Assembly: GCA_023421075.1 (NCBI GenBank)
Contig: JAEZUM010000051.1
Location: 186,001-250,000, forward strand
Source of the DNA: Bacillota bacterium
GTDB lineage: Bacteria; Bacillota; Clostridia; Lachnospirales; Lachnospiraceae
Direction: 5' to 3'
DNA: 64,000 bases
This document shows positions 1 to 8,271 of this stretch, piece by piece. The position numbers were made by a program, and so were the translations under genes. The notes below the pieces were generated by a model, which searched no databases, was not told the DNA's origin, and worked only from the letters and a program-made list of their open reading frames with translations. The stretch's first letter is position 1; every line of letters starts with the position of its first letter.

Positions 1-188
1 TACTCATACCAGGTATCCGGTGTCGAATTGCCCATTATTTCGTGAAACTCCTGAAGTCTCTTAGGGTATGGTTGTGAGTTATTTCCATTCTCATTCACAA
101 CGATATCCGATCCTTTGATGGACTCAGGTAAGTATTCACGATTGTCATCATACGGTGTCCCCGCTAATATTTTTATTTTATTTTCCAA
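1..188 (-). CDS. Esterase paralogue, N-terminal part only (runs off the window)
   Basis: The reading frame enters at the window edge and only its first ~62 codons are visible. The segment AGTPYDDNREYLPES followed by KGSDIVVNENGNNSQPYP closely matches the N-terminus of the next gene upstream (309-1826), so this is a tandem paralogue of that PHB-depolymerase-like esterase. I chose the TTG at 188 because GGAGG lies 5 nt before it. An in-frame ATG at 200 is possible but contains that ribosome binding site. The catalytic residues lie outside the window, so activity cannot be judged. Confidence 0.7.
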   Translation of the reverse strand, partial: MENKIKILAGTPYDDNREYLPESIKGSDIVVNENGNNSQPYPKRLQEFHEIMGNSTPDTWYE

Positions 189-308
189 AGTTACCTCCAT
201 TCCTGATACCAAAAAGTGGTCTCAAACAATACCTGAAAGAAGTTTCGTTGAATTACCTCTGAAATTCATTTTGTAGTTCGTTCTAATAAATTAATATTCT
301 AATTTCTT

Positions 309-1826
309 TTATAACATAGCTTCATAATTATCCGGAACGATATTGTCAGTCAGTAAATCCTTAATAAGGTCTGCCATGTTGGCAGATAACTTATTCACAT
401 GATCTGTTACATAGACAACGTCTTCACATATAGAGACATGTAAGTTACATACATATTCCGAGAACCATTCCACGGATACGTAGAGTTCATCACTACGATG
501 TAATGCTTCGCAGTACATCTGGGTAAGTGAGTTGTCTATAATACAACCGATGCTGCCTCTCGCAAACTGAAGCTTTCTTCCATCTGACATTATTACATTA
601 GCTACAAGCTTATCTTGTGCATATTTGAGTTCTGCCTGGAGAGTTTTCGCTAAGAAGGATAAGGGAACCATATGATACTCGCCTCGAATCTTCTGGCCTC
701 CTTCCAGTCCGTGATACTTCATCTTTCTCCAGCCAATTGTTTCACCCGACATCTCCTGAATGCTATTTTGAATCCATACCTTAGCACTGCCAGTCGTAAC
801 CGCAAAAGCGAAACTATCTCCCTTTCTTGCCTTGACCGGCTCAGTACATACGATTGTTCCATCCTCTTCCCTTCGGATACCGGAGAACAAGTAATCCCAT
901 ACCAGTGCAGCATCATCAAAGGTCTGTCCGTGATCTCTGTTCTTAATATCCAAATATACAACATCTGCCTTCTTTCCTTTATAGAATGCCAGATTATTTT
1001 CACCCTGTATTGTAATCTCCGGAACCAACTCACATTCATTGATTCTCATCCAGTACAATCTATTGTATTTATGTACCTTTCTCTCCGTATCTCCTCTTGG
1101 AGGAATATCATTCAGTTCCGGTCTTGACTGCCAGATCGCAAGTGGTCCTCCCTGATTAATGATCTTTCCATCCTTCGTATAAATAAGAGACAGAAATGCT
1201 GCCGCTCCGGATCCGGCTGCGCCTGCCAACAGGTTTCCGAAGTTTCTGGCAAACAAGTCCGTCATCATATTTCCCATCGACATTCCTTGCATGAAGACTC
1301 TCCCGGGATCTATATTGTAAGTACGCTTCATTAAATCAATAAGCCCAATAGCAAGTTTGATATCGTGATTATCCGACACGTTCTCAGGACAGGATTTTAC
1401 TCCCTGCGGCTCTCCCTCCATGGAGCCCGGTGTGCGCTTTTCCGGATCCATTTCCCAGGTCCCCCACTGAACCTGCCAGAAGCGGTTATTACTGGCATTG
1501 GGAAATACAACAATAAAGCCGTCTCTGTCAGCAGCCATCGTCCATGAAGTATATACTGCTTGACCCCAGCCTGTCATCATCCCGCCATGCATTGATAGTA
1601 CCAGCGCTGTTTTCTTCGATGGATCATAGCTATCCGGTACATAGACATACCATTCATCCTCCAAATCATCTACAATAACACCGTGATACTCCTTTAAGTT
1701 CTTCGGATATGGTTGTGAATTATTCCCATTCTCATTTACAACAATATCGGTTCCTTTTAATTTCTCGGGGAGATAATCCCGGTTTTCATCATCCGGTGTT
1801 CCCGGTCTTAATAACATGTCACCCAT
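309..1826 (-). CDS. PHB-depolymerase/feruloyl-esterase-like alpha/beta hydrolase with C-terminal stalk-like domain
   Basis: 505 aa, no signal peptide, so probably cytoplasmic. Residues ~60-320 form an alpha/beta hydrolase of the poly(3-hydroxybutyrate) depolymerase / LpqC type: oxyanion-side HGG near residue 80, nucleophile motif GMSMG with Ser183, and a candidate catalytic His in RDHGQTF near 299. Residues ~375-490 contain two repeats of the type MVPLSFLAKTL...YVSVEWFSEYV, which resemble the copper amine oxidase N-terminal-like 'stalk' domain usually found on surface proteins. Relatives are esterases acting on acylated sugars or polyesters; the substrate here is unknown. AGGAGGG lies about 13 nt before the ATG, longer spacing than usual. 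It is flanked by a truncated paralogue downstream and a large palindrome upstream. Confidence 0.8.
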   Translation of the reverse strand: MGDMLLRPGTPDDENRDYLPEKLKGTDIVVNENGNNSQPYPKNLKEYHGVIVDDLEDEWYVYVPDSYDPSKKTALVLSMHGGMMTGWGQAVYTSWTMAADRDGFIVVFPNASNNRFWQVQWGTWEMDPEKRTPGSMEGEPQGVKSCPENVSDNHDIKLAIGLIDLMKRTYNIDPGRVFMQGMSMGNMMTDLFARNFGNLLAGAAGSGAAAFLSLIYTKDGKIINQGGPLAIWQSRPELNDIPPRGDTERKVHKYNRLYWMRINECELVPEITIQGENNLAFYKGKKADVVYLDIKNRDHGQTFDDAALVWDYLFSGIRREEDGTIVCTEPVKARKGDSFAFAVTTGSAKVWIQNSIQEMSGETIGWRKMKYHGLEGGQKIRGEYHMVPLSFLAKTLQAELKYAQDKLVANVIMSDGRKLQFARGSIGCIIDNSLTQMYCEALHRSDELYVSVEWFSEYVCNLHVSICEDVVYVTDHVNKLSANMADLIKDLLTDNIVPDNYEAML

Positions 1827-1894
1827 TATAATCTGTAAACCCTCCTTTTATTCTAGTTTATTCTGAGAATTTCGCAGGCACAAACTTTTGTGGT

Positions 1895-2100
1895 GCTGTT
1901 GCAATACGTAAGTTCCATCTGAAGGATGGGACAATATGTATCCCATAATACACTGTTTGACGGACAGATTGTTGATTTTGTATGACAGTAGCAAACATTT
2001 ATGTTTGATAATGGCATACAAAATTATAAGATGTCAGGCAACCTGTGTGTGAGGGATGCATGTTGTTCTATCCTTCATATGAATCATATATTGCAACAGC
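1895..2100. repeat. 206-bp imperfect palindrome (MITE-like or long RNA hairpin)
   Basis: The ends GCTGTTGCAATA (1895-1906) and TATTGCAACAGC (2089-2100) are perfect inverted copies. Pairing continues inward: GAAGGATGGGACA (1921-1933) with TGTTCTATCCTTC (2064-2076), ATTTTGTATG (1975-1984) with CATACAAAAT (2015-2024), and CAAACAT (1992-1998) with ATGTTTG (2001-2007) around a TT centre. By eye the arms match at roughly three quarters of positions, and the pairing stops at the outer ends. It fills the gap between two esterase genes. No clear target-site duplication was seen. Confidence 0.85.
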
Positions 2101-2114
2101 TCCTTGTCTGCCCT

Positions 2115-2924
2115 CTATTCAAAATCTCTTCGGAATGTTTCTTTTATATCAATCCAATCAAGAAAATTCTTAACATGACGGTTACAATACTCCCAGTTAT
2201 GAGCGCCGTGGTCGATTACTCTCTCAAACTTCAACCCAATCGACTCATAGAGATCCATAAACTCCACATTATCCTTATAGTGAGTATCCTCTACGCCGGT
2301 TGCCATATATCCTCTCGGAAATGTTTTTCCAGCCTCCAGTTGCTTCTTCAGCATATATACAACATCATCCTCTGTATTTTTCGTTCTCGCCCTATCACCA
2401 AAAGCGGAAGCGAACATAAAGAAGTCATCTTCTCTGTCTTCCAGCTCCGGTATAACATCCGGGACATTTTTAATCCCTGAGAACAGGCCAAAGGCAGCAA
2501 ATTTTTCGGGGTCTCTAAGCATCCATTTCAGTGATCCATATCCGCCCATCGAGAAACCAGCGATGTAATTTTCTTTCGGATCCTCCGATAACGGAAATAA
2601 ATGTCTAACCACTCTTGGTGTCTCAATGGATAACTGCGTAAAATATTTAAAATCTCCATGCTTCGTATCCATATACCCTGAGCAATAGGTTCCGCTGCAT
2701 ACAACAGCAACACCTGCCTCAGCAGCATACAACTCCAGTGCAGTGTATCTTTGCCAATCCGTATAATCAAAGCCACCGCCCGACTGCAGCCAAAGTACCG
2801 GATAGCGATATCCCTTAGGTCTGTCTGCAAGAGAGTGACCCCAAGTGTTCTCCGGGATAATGACATTAACTCCTACCGTCATCCGGAGTGCTTCCGAAAA
2901 ATAATGCAATCTCATATTTGCCAT
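2115..2924 (-). CDS. Esterase-D/tributyrin-esterase-like alpha/beta hydrolase
   Basis: 269 aa, cytoplasmic by lack of a signal peptide. The nucleophile elbow is IAGFSMGGYGS with Ser125, and the C-terminal DHGAHNWEY carries the catalytic His. Both are typical of the putative-esterase family that includes acetyl-xylan esterases, S-formylglutathione hydrolase and EstA tributyrin esterase. In a fibre-degrading clostridium the likely role is removal of acetyl or feruloyl groups from imported oligosaccharides, which is inference. GGGGG lies 7 nt before the ATG. It starts 16 nt after the upstream pseudo-esterase gene (2941-3708), so the two are probably cotranscribed. It is the only gene of this short subfamily here with an intact catalytic motif. 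Confidence 0.85.
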   Translation of the reverse strand: MANMRLHYFSEALRMTVGVNVIIPENTWGHSLADRPKGYRYPVLWLQSGGGFDYTDWQRYTALELYAAEAGVAVVCSGTYCSGYMDTKHGDFKYFTQLSIETPRVVRHLFPLSEDPKENYIAGFSMGGYGSLKWMLRDPEKFAAFGLFSGIKNVPDVIPELEDREDDFFMFASAFGDRARTKNTEDDVVYMLKKQLEAGKTFPRGYMATGVEDTHYKDNVEFMDLYESIGLKFERVIDHGAHNWEYCNRHVKNFLDWIDIKETFRRDFE

Positions 2925-2940
2925 TTTTTATCCCCCTATT

Positions 2941-3708
2941 CTACTTCATACATAGCCAAGCAATTGCTTTTCTTAATACCATCGGCTCGCTAAAGTCCAT
3001 TACCTCGCCCTTCGTTTCGATATATTCTGCTTTATCCTTTAAAGCATCTACTAGACGCAGTCGTTCCTCTGCATAAATCGATGCTGCAGGGCCTGTCACA
3101 TAAAATAAACCTCTATCACATTTCTGAGCTAAGGCATATAAATCATGCTGACTGCCTGTGATTGCTGTAATATCTCCAAATACAGCCTTTAAGGATTCCT
3201 CTGTATGAAAAATCTCTGTGGGTTCCCCACGCATTGCCTTTCTGCAGATCTTATCCATATCAAATACTGCATCCATTGCAATACATTTGCTAAAAACCTC
3301 CGGATGTTTGATCGCTGCTTTCACTGCTCCATATGCTCCGGTCCCTACCCCACCAATCCAGTTTAAGGAGGGCTCCTCTGAGATTGGAAGATTGTTTCTG
3401 CAAATACCGGGCAATTCGGTTGCAAGAAAATTCTCATACCTTGGACCATAATCCATGTTCGTACAGATTGTATGCTGGGTATCCGGAGCAATAATGATGA
3501 TTCCAAATTCAGCTGCACACTTCTCGGCCATGGTTTTATTCCAATCCAGTGCCGTTCCTCCTTCACTGTGAAGCAGCCATAATACCGGATATTTCTTTTC
3601 GTGCTTTTCATCATCCAGGAATAACTTGTCCATTTCAGGCAAATACACCTTCGCACTAAAAGATCCACATAAAATAGTTGATAATGCATTCAATTCTAAG
3701 TAGGCCAT
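2941..3708 (-). CDS. Catalytically degenerate esterase-fold protein (Ser to Gly, His lost)
   Basis: 255 aa and clearly homologous to the next gene (2115-2924): PVLWLLHSEGG matches PVLWLQSGGG, and WIGGVGTGAYGAVK matches YIAGFSMGGYGSLK. At the nucleophile position the serine is replaced by Gly122 (codon GGG). Where the neighbour has DHGAHNW this protein has ETKGEVMD, so the histidine is also missing. The frame is open throughout with a good AAGGAG ribosome binding site, so it looks maintained rather than decaying. It may be a sugar-binding or regulatory pseudoenzyme, or a partner of the active esterase; the function is unknown. Confidence 0.8.
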   Translation of the reverse strand: MAYLELNALSTILCGSFSAKVYLPEMDKLFLDDEKHEKKYPVLWLLHSEGGTALDWNKTMAEKCAAEFGIIIIAPDTQHTICTNMDYGPRYENFLATELPGICRNNLPISEEPSLNWIGGVGTGAYGAVKAAIKHPEVFSKCIAMDAVFDMDKICRKAMRGEPTEIFHTEESLKAVFGDITAITGSQHDLYALAQKCDRGLFYVTGPAASIYAEERLRLVDALKDKAEYIETKGEVMDFSEPMVLRKAIAWLCMK

Positions 3709-3765
3709 TTGTCCATCTCCTTTATCATTCTATCTATACAATATTTTCTCACTATTAATTTCCAA

Positions 3766-3780
3766 TGTCAAACGTTTACA
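3766..3780. promoter_or_regulatory. cre-like / LacI-family operator candidate (left copy)
   Basis: TGTCAAACGTTTACA lies between the divergent esterase and kinase genes. Its core AACGTTTACACT (3771-3782) is the exact reverse complement of AGTGTAAACGTT at 3896-3907. Read on the minus strand it starts TGTAAACGTTT, matching the first 11 positions of the CcpA cre consensus TGWAANCGNTNWCA. Binding by CcpA or another LacI-type regulator is inferred. Confidence 0.5.
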
Positions 3781-3811
3781 CTTCGTTTTTCTGTGTTATT
3801 TTATCGATTTC

Positions 3812-3840
3812 TTGACTTTATTTGTTGACTTTGATAATAT
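3812..3840 (+). promoter_or_regulatory. Sigma-A-like promoter of the sensor kinase operon
   Basis: TTGACT (3812-3817), a 17-nt spacer and TAATAT (3835-3840), upstream of the kinase gene at 3926. A second possibility is TTGATT near 3869 with TATAGT near 3894, which would place the right cre-like box over the start site. Confidence 0.5.
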
Positions 3841-3895
3841 TAAAATAAATTGCGATAAGTTTTTTGGTTGATTTTTACATACTGATTTCCATTAT

Positions 3896-3909
3896 AGTGT
3901 AAACGTTCA
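3896..3909. promoter_or_regulatory. cre-like / LacI-family operator candidate (right copy)
   Basis: AGTGTAAACGTTCA lies just upstream of the kinase ribosome binding site (AGGAGG at 3912-3917). It is the inverted partner of the 3766-3782 box, about 125 bp away, an arrangement that would allow looping across both divergent promoters. Confidence 0.5.
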
Positions 3910-3925
3910 ACAGGAGGTTGCTTTT

Positions 3926-5656
3926 ATGTCATTCTTCAAATCGAAAACTCCTTTTTCGGTACGAAAAATATTCTTTCGATATTTCCTAACGCTGTTTGCT
4001 TGTACCTCCGGTGTTCTTATATTTTATTGTATTATGTTCATAACAACCAGTTCCAAGCAAATGTCCCACAATGCGAACTCTGCTATGAATTTTTATGTAT
4101 ATACACTTCAGCAAGAAATGTCTGATGTTTCATCCTTTGTTCAAAAACTATGTTATTCAGACCATTCGTTCCAATTGCTGACTATGAAAAATTTAAAGGA
4201 TTCAGACAAAGTTGTGCTTCAGTATAATATCACCGAAATGTTAAAAAGACATGTGGCTCCTTATGAGTGTATTTTTATTTTCAATAAGGACAGTAGCAAA
4301 TCAATGCATGCCTATGGCTCTACTTTTTCTAAAAACGGATCACAATATATATATCAGCTAAAGGATCATTTAAGAGATTACTGGTTTGCTCAGGAACCAA
4401 GTCAATTCAACACCTGGATTGCATTCCAGGACGAACATCATACGATCTTAATGAAAACACTAAAGGTAAGTGATATTTATGTTTGTACTACCTTGGACCT
4501 CAATAATTTTGACCTGCTTAAATACGTTAATTCAGATTATGCCTCCTTATCCTTTGGGTTCTTCAATAGTGAAAAGCTACTGACGAATACAGATGCTTTT
4601 GCTGATATGAATATCACCATTGACGACCTTCATAATAAGAGAAACACACCCTTCTTTTCAAATTATCATGTTGTGACCTCGCCCATCGAAAATACCGATA
4701 TTAGTATGGGCTGTATATTTACTTCCAACTACATCGGAAGTTTTGTTAAGGTAATCGTCATCATATTTATACTTTTTGCGATATTAACCTGCGCCGTCAT
4801 TATATATATCTTTTATTCCTTTAATAATATTCTTCTCTATCCGCTGGACCAGATCAATGCTGCCACGGATCATTTAGAGCAAAATGATTCAATGCCTTTC
4901 TTAGCCAATAAAGACAGTAATATTATTGAATACCAGAATATTAACAATGCGCTGGCAAATCTGATCAACCAAAAAATCGCCTTAAATAATGCAAAACAGC
5001 TTGAGGCGTTTGAAAAAGACCATGCAAGATTACAATATTACTATGTGCAAACGCGTTCGCACTTTTTCCTCAACTGTTTAAAAAGCTTATTTAACATGCT
5101 GGAAAACAGTGAATATGAGAAGATGCAACGCATGATTATTGCATTTTCGAACCATCTTCGATATGTATTCCACGATAATCTTAAACTTGTATCATTAGAA
5201 GCGGAGCTGCTGGAGGTTAATGACTACTATAATATCATTATGCTGGATCGAGTAACTCCGATCATATTAGATAGTCAGGTGGATCCGCAATTGCTTCCAT
5301 ATCAGGTCCCCTCATTGCTTATTCAGACGTTCCTGGAGAACACAGCAAAATATAACAAACAGTCCGAGAACTTGCTGATCTTTAATATTAAAATCAGTCT
5401 TGCGGAGTTGGATCAAGTGCCTGTGATGCAGATTCATCTAAGTGATAATGGTATTGGATATTCCCCCGAGATGCTGGAACAGTTAAATAGCTCCGAAAAT
5501 GATTTGTTTGCGAAAAAGCATGTCGGTATTTCAAACCTGAAGCATCGTATTGGATTAATTTATAAATCAAACTACCGGTTTGCTTTTTATAATAATCCAT
5601 CCGGCGGTGCCTGTGCTTTAATCTACCTTCCGCTATTAGAGAATTATCAAGAATAG
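3926..5656 (+). CDS. YesM-type sensor histidine kinase
   Basis: 576 aa membrane kinase. TM1 is at ~17-40, an extracytoplasmic sensor region spans ~41-270, TM2 is at ~273-298, and a HAMP-like linker follows (LYPLDQINAATDHLEQ). The His_kinase domain has the H-box TRSHFFLN with phospho-acceptor His379, where the family norm is NPHFLYN. Then come an N-box (FLENTAKYN) and a G-box (LSDNGIGYS), with GISNLKHRI near the end. YesM-family kinases pair with AraC-type YesN regulators to control carbohydrate genes. The partner starts 64 nt downstream, and an esterase-fold gene completes the plus-strand operon. AGGAGG precedes the ATG by 8 nt. The ligand is unknown, but the context suggests a plant oligosaccharide. 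Confidence 0.9.
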   Translation: MSFFKSKTPFSVRKIFFRYFLTLFACTSGVLIFYCIMFITTSSKQMSHNANSAMNFYVYTLQQEMSDVSSFVQKLCYSDHSFQLLTMKNLKDSDKVVLQYNITEMLKRHVAPYECIFIFNKDSSKSMHAYGSTFSKNGSQYIYQLKDHLRDYWFAQEPSQFNTWIAFQDEHHTILMKTLKVSDIYVCTTLDLNNFDLLKYVNSDYASLSFGFFNSEKLLTNTDAFADMNITIDDLHNKRNTPFFSNYHVVTSPIENTDISMGCIFTSNYIGSFVKVIVIIFILFAILTCAVIIYIFYSFNNILLYPLDQINAATDHLEQNDSMPFLANKDSNIIEYQNINNALANLINQKIALNNAKQLEAFEKDHARLQYYYVQTRSHFFLNCLKSLFNMLENSEYEKMQRMIIAFSNHLRYVFHDNLKLVSLEAELLEVNDYYNIIMLDRVTPIILDSQVDPQLLPYQVPSLLIQTFLENTAKYNKQSENLLIFNIKISLAELDQVPVMQIHLSDNGIGYSPEMLEQLNSSENDLFAKKHVGISNLKHRIGLIYKSNYRFAFYNNPSGGACALIYLPLLENYQE

Positions 5657-5720
5657 ATTTATACCAATTTCTGACTGGTATTGTTTGAGATAGAGTAAAT
5701 TGCCATCCTGGAGGTGCAAT

Positions 5721-7283
5721 ATGAATGTTTTAGTGATTGATGATCAGATATCCGTATTGAAAGGAATTACAAGCGGCGTCAATTTTAATAAAGTAGGTAT
5801 TGATCGAGTTTTTACCGCGACAAATGTCACAGATGCCAAGCAAATAATTCAGTCAAATGATATTGATATATTGTTATCCGATATTGAAATGCCCGGTGAG
5901 AATGGACTTAGTTTAAACAAATGGGTATATGATTATTATCCTTCCATAGTCCGGATTCTGTTAACCTCCCATGCCTCCTTTACCTATGCGAAGGAAAGTA
6001 TCAAGCTTGGCTGTTTTGATTACATAATACAGCCGGCTCCATATCACGAGATTGAAGAAGTCATTATGCGGGCTGTTTCAAAAATTATGTCTGACAGACA
6101 GAAAAATCATTACTATGACATGGAATTCACAAGTAATATCGTTCGTAATTTATTTTCTCAGAATCCCACGAACAAGCAGCAATCCATTGCATCCTTGAAT
6201 CAAATGGGCTATTCTCTGAACGAGGAATCCAATATCCAGGCGATTATTGTTGATATATACCCCTACTCCGAATCAAAATCGCCAATGCTATCGGATCAAC
6301 CTATATTTATAACGATACTAGAAAGTGCAAACAAGAGTTTTTATTCACCGGCTGTTTACTCGTTAGTATGCCTAAACCGATACCGACAGTTTGTCGTTCT
6401 CTTATATTGCAATGACAATACTCTGGATACGATCACGACGGATGCTTTTGAGTCCTTTTACCAAAGCCTTTGTAAGGAAATAGGTCCCGAGCTTTCCTGC
6501 TATGCAACTTCGCGTGACCAGCTAGCCAACATCCGAGACACGATCTATACCGGACATCAGCTATTAATTAATAATGTAGCAAAGAAGCCTGGTATGTATT
6601 TTTGCGATAAAAATGTTTTAGTTTCCGGTGCAACAAGTCTTTTGGAGAATATTGCCCGTTGGACCAAGCTTTTAGCTAATAATCAGTTTTCTTTACTGGA
6701 GGAAAATATAATAGCATTTCTGAATTTTAATGTATCCATTAATAAATTCAATTTAGAGAGCTTATGTGAATTCCATCAGCAGCTGACCAAGGTCTTCTTT
6801 CTTTATTCCTATCAGCAGAATATTGATATCATGGGATTATTTACAGAGGAATATAAATACAACGACTATATGAACAGCTTTAAAGATGTCCCGTCATTGA
6901 TGAAGGGTATTTCATTTATTATCAATGCGATCGCTATGGCCTCCTCTACCGATGACTCAAAGGATGATGTACAACGTGCGAAGGAGTATATCTTAGCCAA
7001 TATATCAAATGATATCTCCGTGAAGGATGTTGCAGATTATGTTCACTTGAGCCCTGAATATTTCTCCAAATTATTTAAAAAAGAGATGGGGGAAAATGTG
7101 AAGAATTATATTCTTAGAATTAAGGTAGATGCAGCAAAGGACTTACTAGAAAACCCGAATATTCCGGTTAGTATGGTAGCGTCAGAATTGGGCTACAGTA
7201 ATTTCTCCCACTTCACCCAGATGTTTAAAAAGCATGAGAATGTTACACCGAGTGAATATAGAAAGCTATTTCTAAAAAACTGA
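5721..7283 (+). CDS. YesN-type response regulator (REC + AraC DNA-binding domain)
   Basis: 520 aa. The N-terminal receiver domain has acidic pocket Asp7/Asp8 and phospho-acceptor Asp54 (LLSDIEMPGENG). A ~280-residue middle region is typical of long YesN proteins. The C-terminal ~100 residues are an AraC/XylS double helix-turn-helix (ISVKDVADYVHLSPEYFSK ... VASELGYSNFSHFTQMFKK). The invariant receiver lysine, normally KP, is Gln here (DYIIQPAPY), which may alter the phosphorylation-dependent switch. I chose ATG 5721 because GGAGGTG sits just before it; the frame could extend to a TTG at 5700. It probably activates nearby esterase or sugar genes in response to the upstream kinase. Confidence 0.9.
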   Translation: MNVLVIDDQISVLKGITSGVNFNKVGIDRVFTATNVTDAKQIIQSNDIDILLSDIEMPGENGLSLNKWVYDYYPSIVRILLTSHASFTYAKESIKLGCFDYIIQPAPYHEIEEVIMRAVSKIMSDRQKNHYYDMEFTSNIVRNLFSQNPTNKQQSIASLNQMGYSLNEESNIQAIIVDIYPYSESKSPMLSDQPIFITILESANKSFYSPAVYSLVCLNRYRQFVVLLYCNDNTLDTITTDAFESFYQSLCKEIGPELSCYATSRDQLANIRDTIYTGHQLLINNVAKKPGMYFCDKNVLVSGATSLLENIARWTKLLANNQFSLLEENIIAFLNFNVSINKFNLESLCEFHQQLTKVFFLYSYQQNIDIMGLFTEEYKYNDYMNSFKDVPSLMKGISFIINAIAMASSTDDSKDDVQRAKEYILANISNDISVKDVADYVHLSPEYFSKLFKKEMGENVKNYILRIKVDAAKDLLENPNIPVSMVASELGYSNFSHFTQMFKKHENVTPSEYRKLFLKN

Positions 7284-7312
7284 ATTTACTATATTGAAAG
7301 GATTTCCTGATT

Positions 7313-8170
7313 ATGAGCTATATGCGTTTTAATTTTAGAAGTCAGACCTTAGGACATTATGTCGATGTCTCAATCGTGTATCCAACGGATGATTACAGTT
7401 ATTATGAACAGGCTTCCGGTACATCTGCACTGTCGATGGAGGGGAAACGGTCTAAAGTATATCATCCCGGTATGAAATTTCAGACAGTGTACTTAATCCA
7501 CGGTGGCGGCGATGATGACACTTTAGCTTACCGATACAGTAATGCGGAACGGTATGCACAAGAAAACAATGTTATGCTGGTAACTCCAAACATAACCAAT
7601 TCATTCGGCATCGATACTCAGTACGGTGTCAAATACCAGAAGTTCCTATCGAAAGAATTACCGGTAGTAATACAGTCACTATTTGCATCCTCCCCGAACA
7701 GAGAAGACAATTTCATTGTGGGATATGCAATGGGCGGTAATGTAGCACTAGGAACAGCACTGATGAATCCTTCCCTTTACAAGACCTGCATAGACATCTC
7801 CGGCGGCATCGGAATGACTCTCTCCACGGAAACACTGAAAGAAGAATTGAATGGTACTCACTTTAAAGAAAACTTCCCTCTCTATAATTCCTCCTTTGGT
7901 GAGGCCGAGGCCATAGATGCTTCTCCATACAACATAGAGGCAATCGCGAAGAAGAATATGGAAGACGGAATAGATGTATGCGACTTCCACGTTATCTGTG
8001 GCAGCGATGAATTTATAAGAGATCGGGTAGAAAAAGATGTTAAGAAATTAGGGGAGCTTGGATATTCGGTTAATTATCTTTGTCCCGAGGGATACACACA
8101 TGACTTTGTTCTATGGGACAAATACATAAAGCTGGCACTGGATGAGTTATTACCCTTGAAGAGATCGTAG
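7313..8170 (+). CDS. Esterase-fold pseudoenzyme (nucleophile Ser replaced by Ala)
   Basis: 285 aa esterase-family protein with FQTVYLIHGGGDDDT and the elbow NFIVGYAMGGNVALG. The nucleophile position is Ala139 (codon GCA) instead of serine. The C-terminal EGYTHDFVLWDKYI keeps the histidine, so only the nucleophile has been lost. It follows the response regulator by 29 nt with an AAAGGA ribosome binding site, so it belongs to the kinase-regulator operon. This makes a ligand-binding or signalling accessory role more attractive than catalysis. No signal peptide. It is a distant paralogue of the minus-strand esterases. Confidence 0.8.
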   Translation: MSYMRFNFRSQTLGHYVDVSIVYPTDDYSYYEQASGTSALSMEGKRSKVYHPGMKFQTVYLIHGGGDDDTLAYRYSNAERYAQENNVMLVTPNITNSFGIDTQYGVKYQKFLSKELPVVIQSLFASSPNREDNFIVGYAMGGNVALGTALMNPSLYKTCIDISGGIGMTLSTETLKEELNGTHFKENFPLYNSSFGEAEAIDASPYNIEAIAKKNMEDGIDVCDFHVICGSDEFIRDRVEKDVKKLGELGYSVNYLCPEGYTHDFVLWDKYIKLALDELLPLKRS

Positions 8171-8177
8171 AAACCCT

Positions 8178-8254
8178 CCAGATCCTCATCCGCTTGATCC
8201 ATAGATATCCTCCAATCGTTTTCTGCAACGATCCGGAGGATACGTGAGATCTGG
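8178..8254. terminator. Nested hairpin between convergent genes
   Basis: Outer arms CCAGATC (8178-8184) and GATCTGG (8248-8254) enclose TATCCTCC (8206-8213) and GGAGGATA (8235-8242). It lies between the plus-strand pseudo-esterase and the minus-strand HD-GYP gene. T-runs are weak, so termination in either direction is plausible but unproven. Confidence 0.4.
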
Positions 8255-8271
8255 TTTAAGCCTCCTATGTA

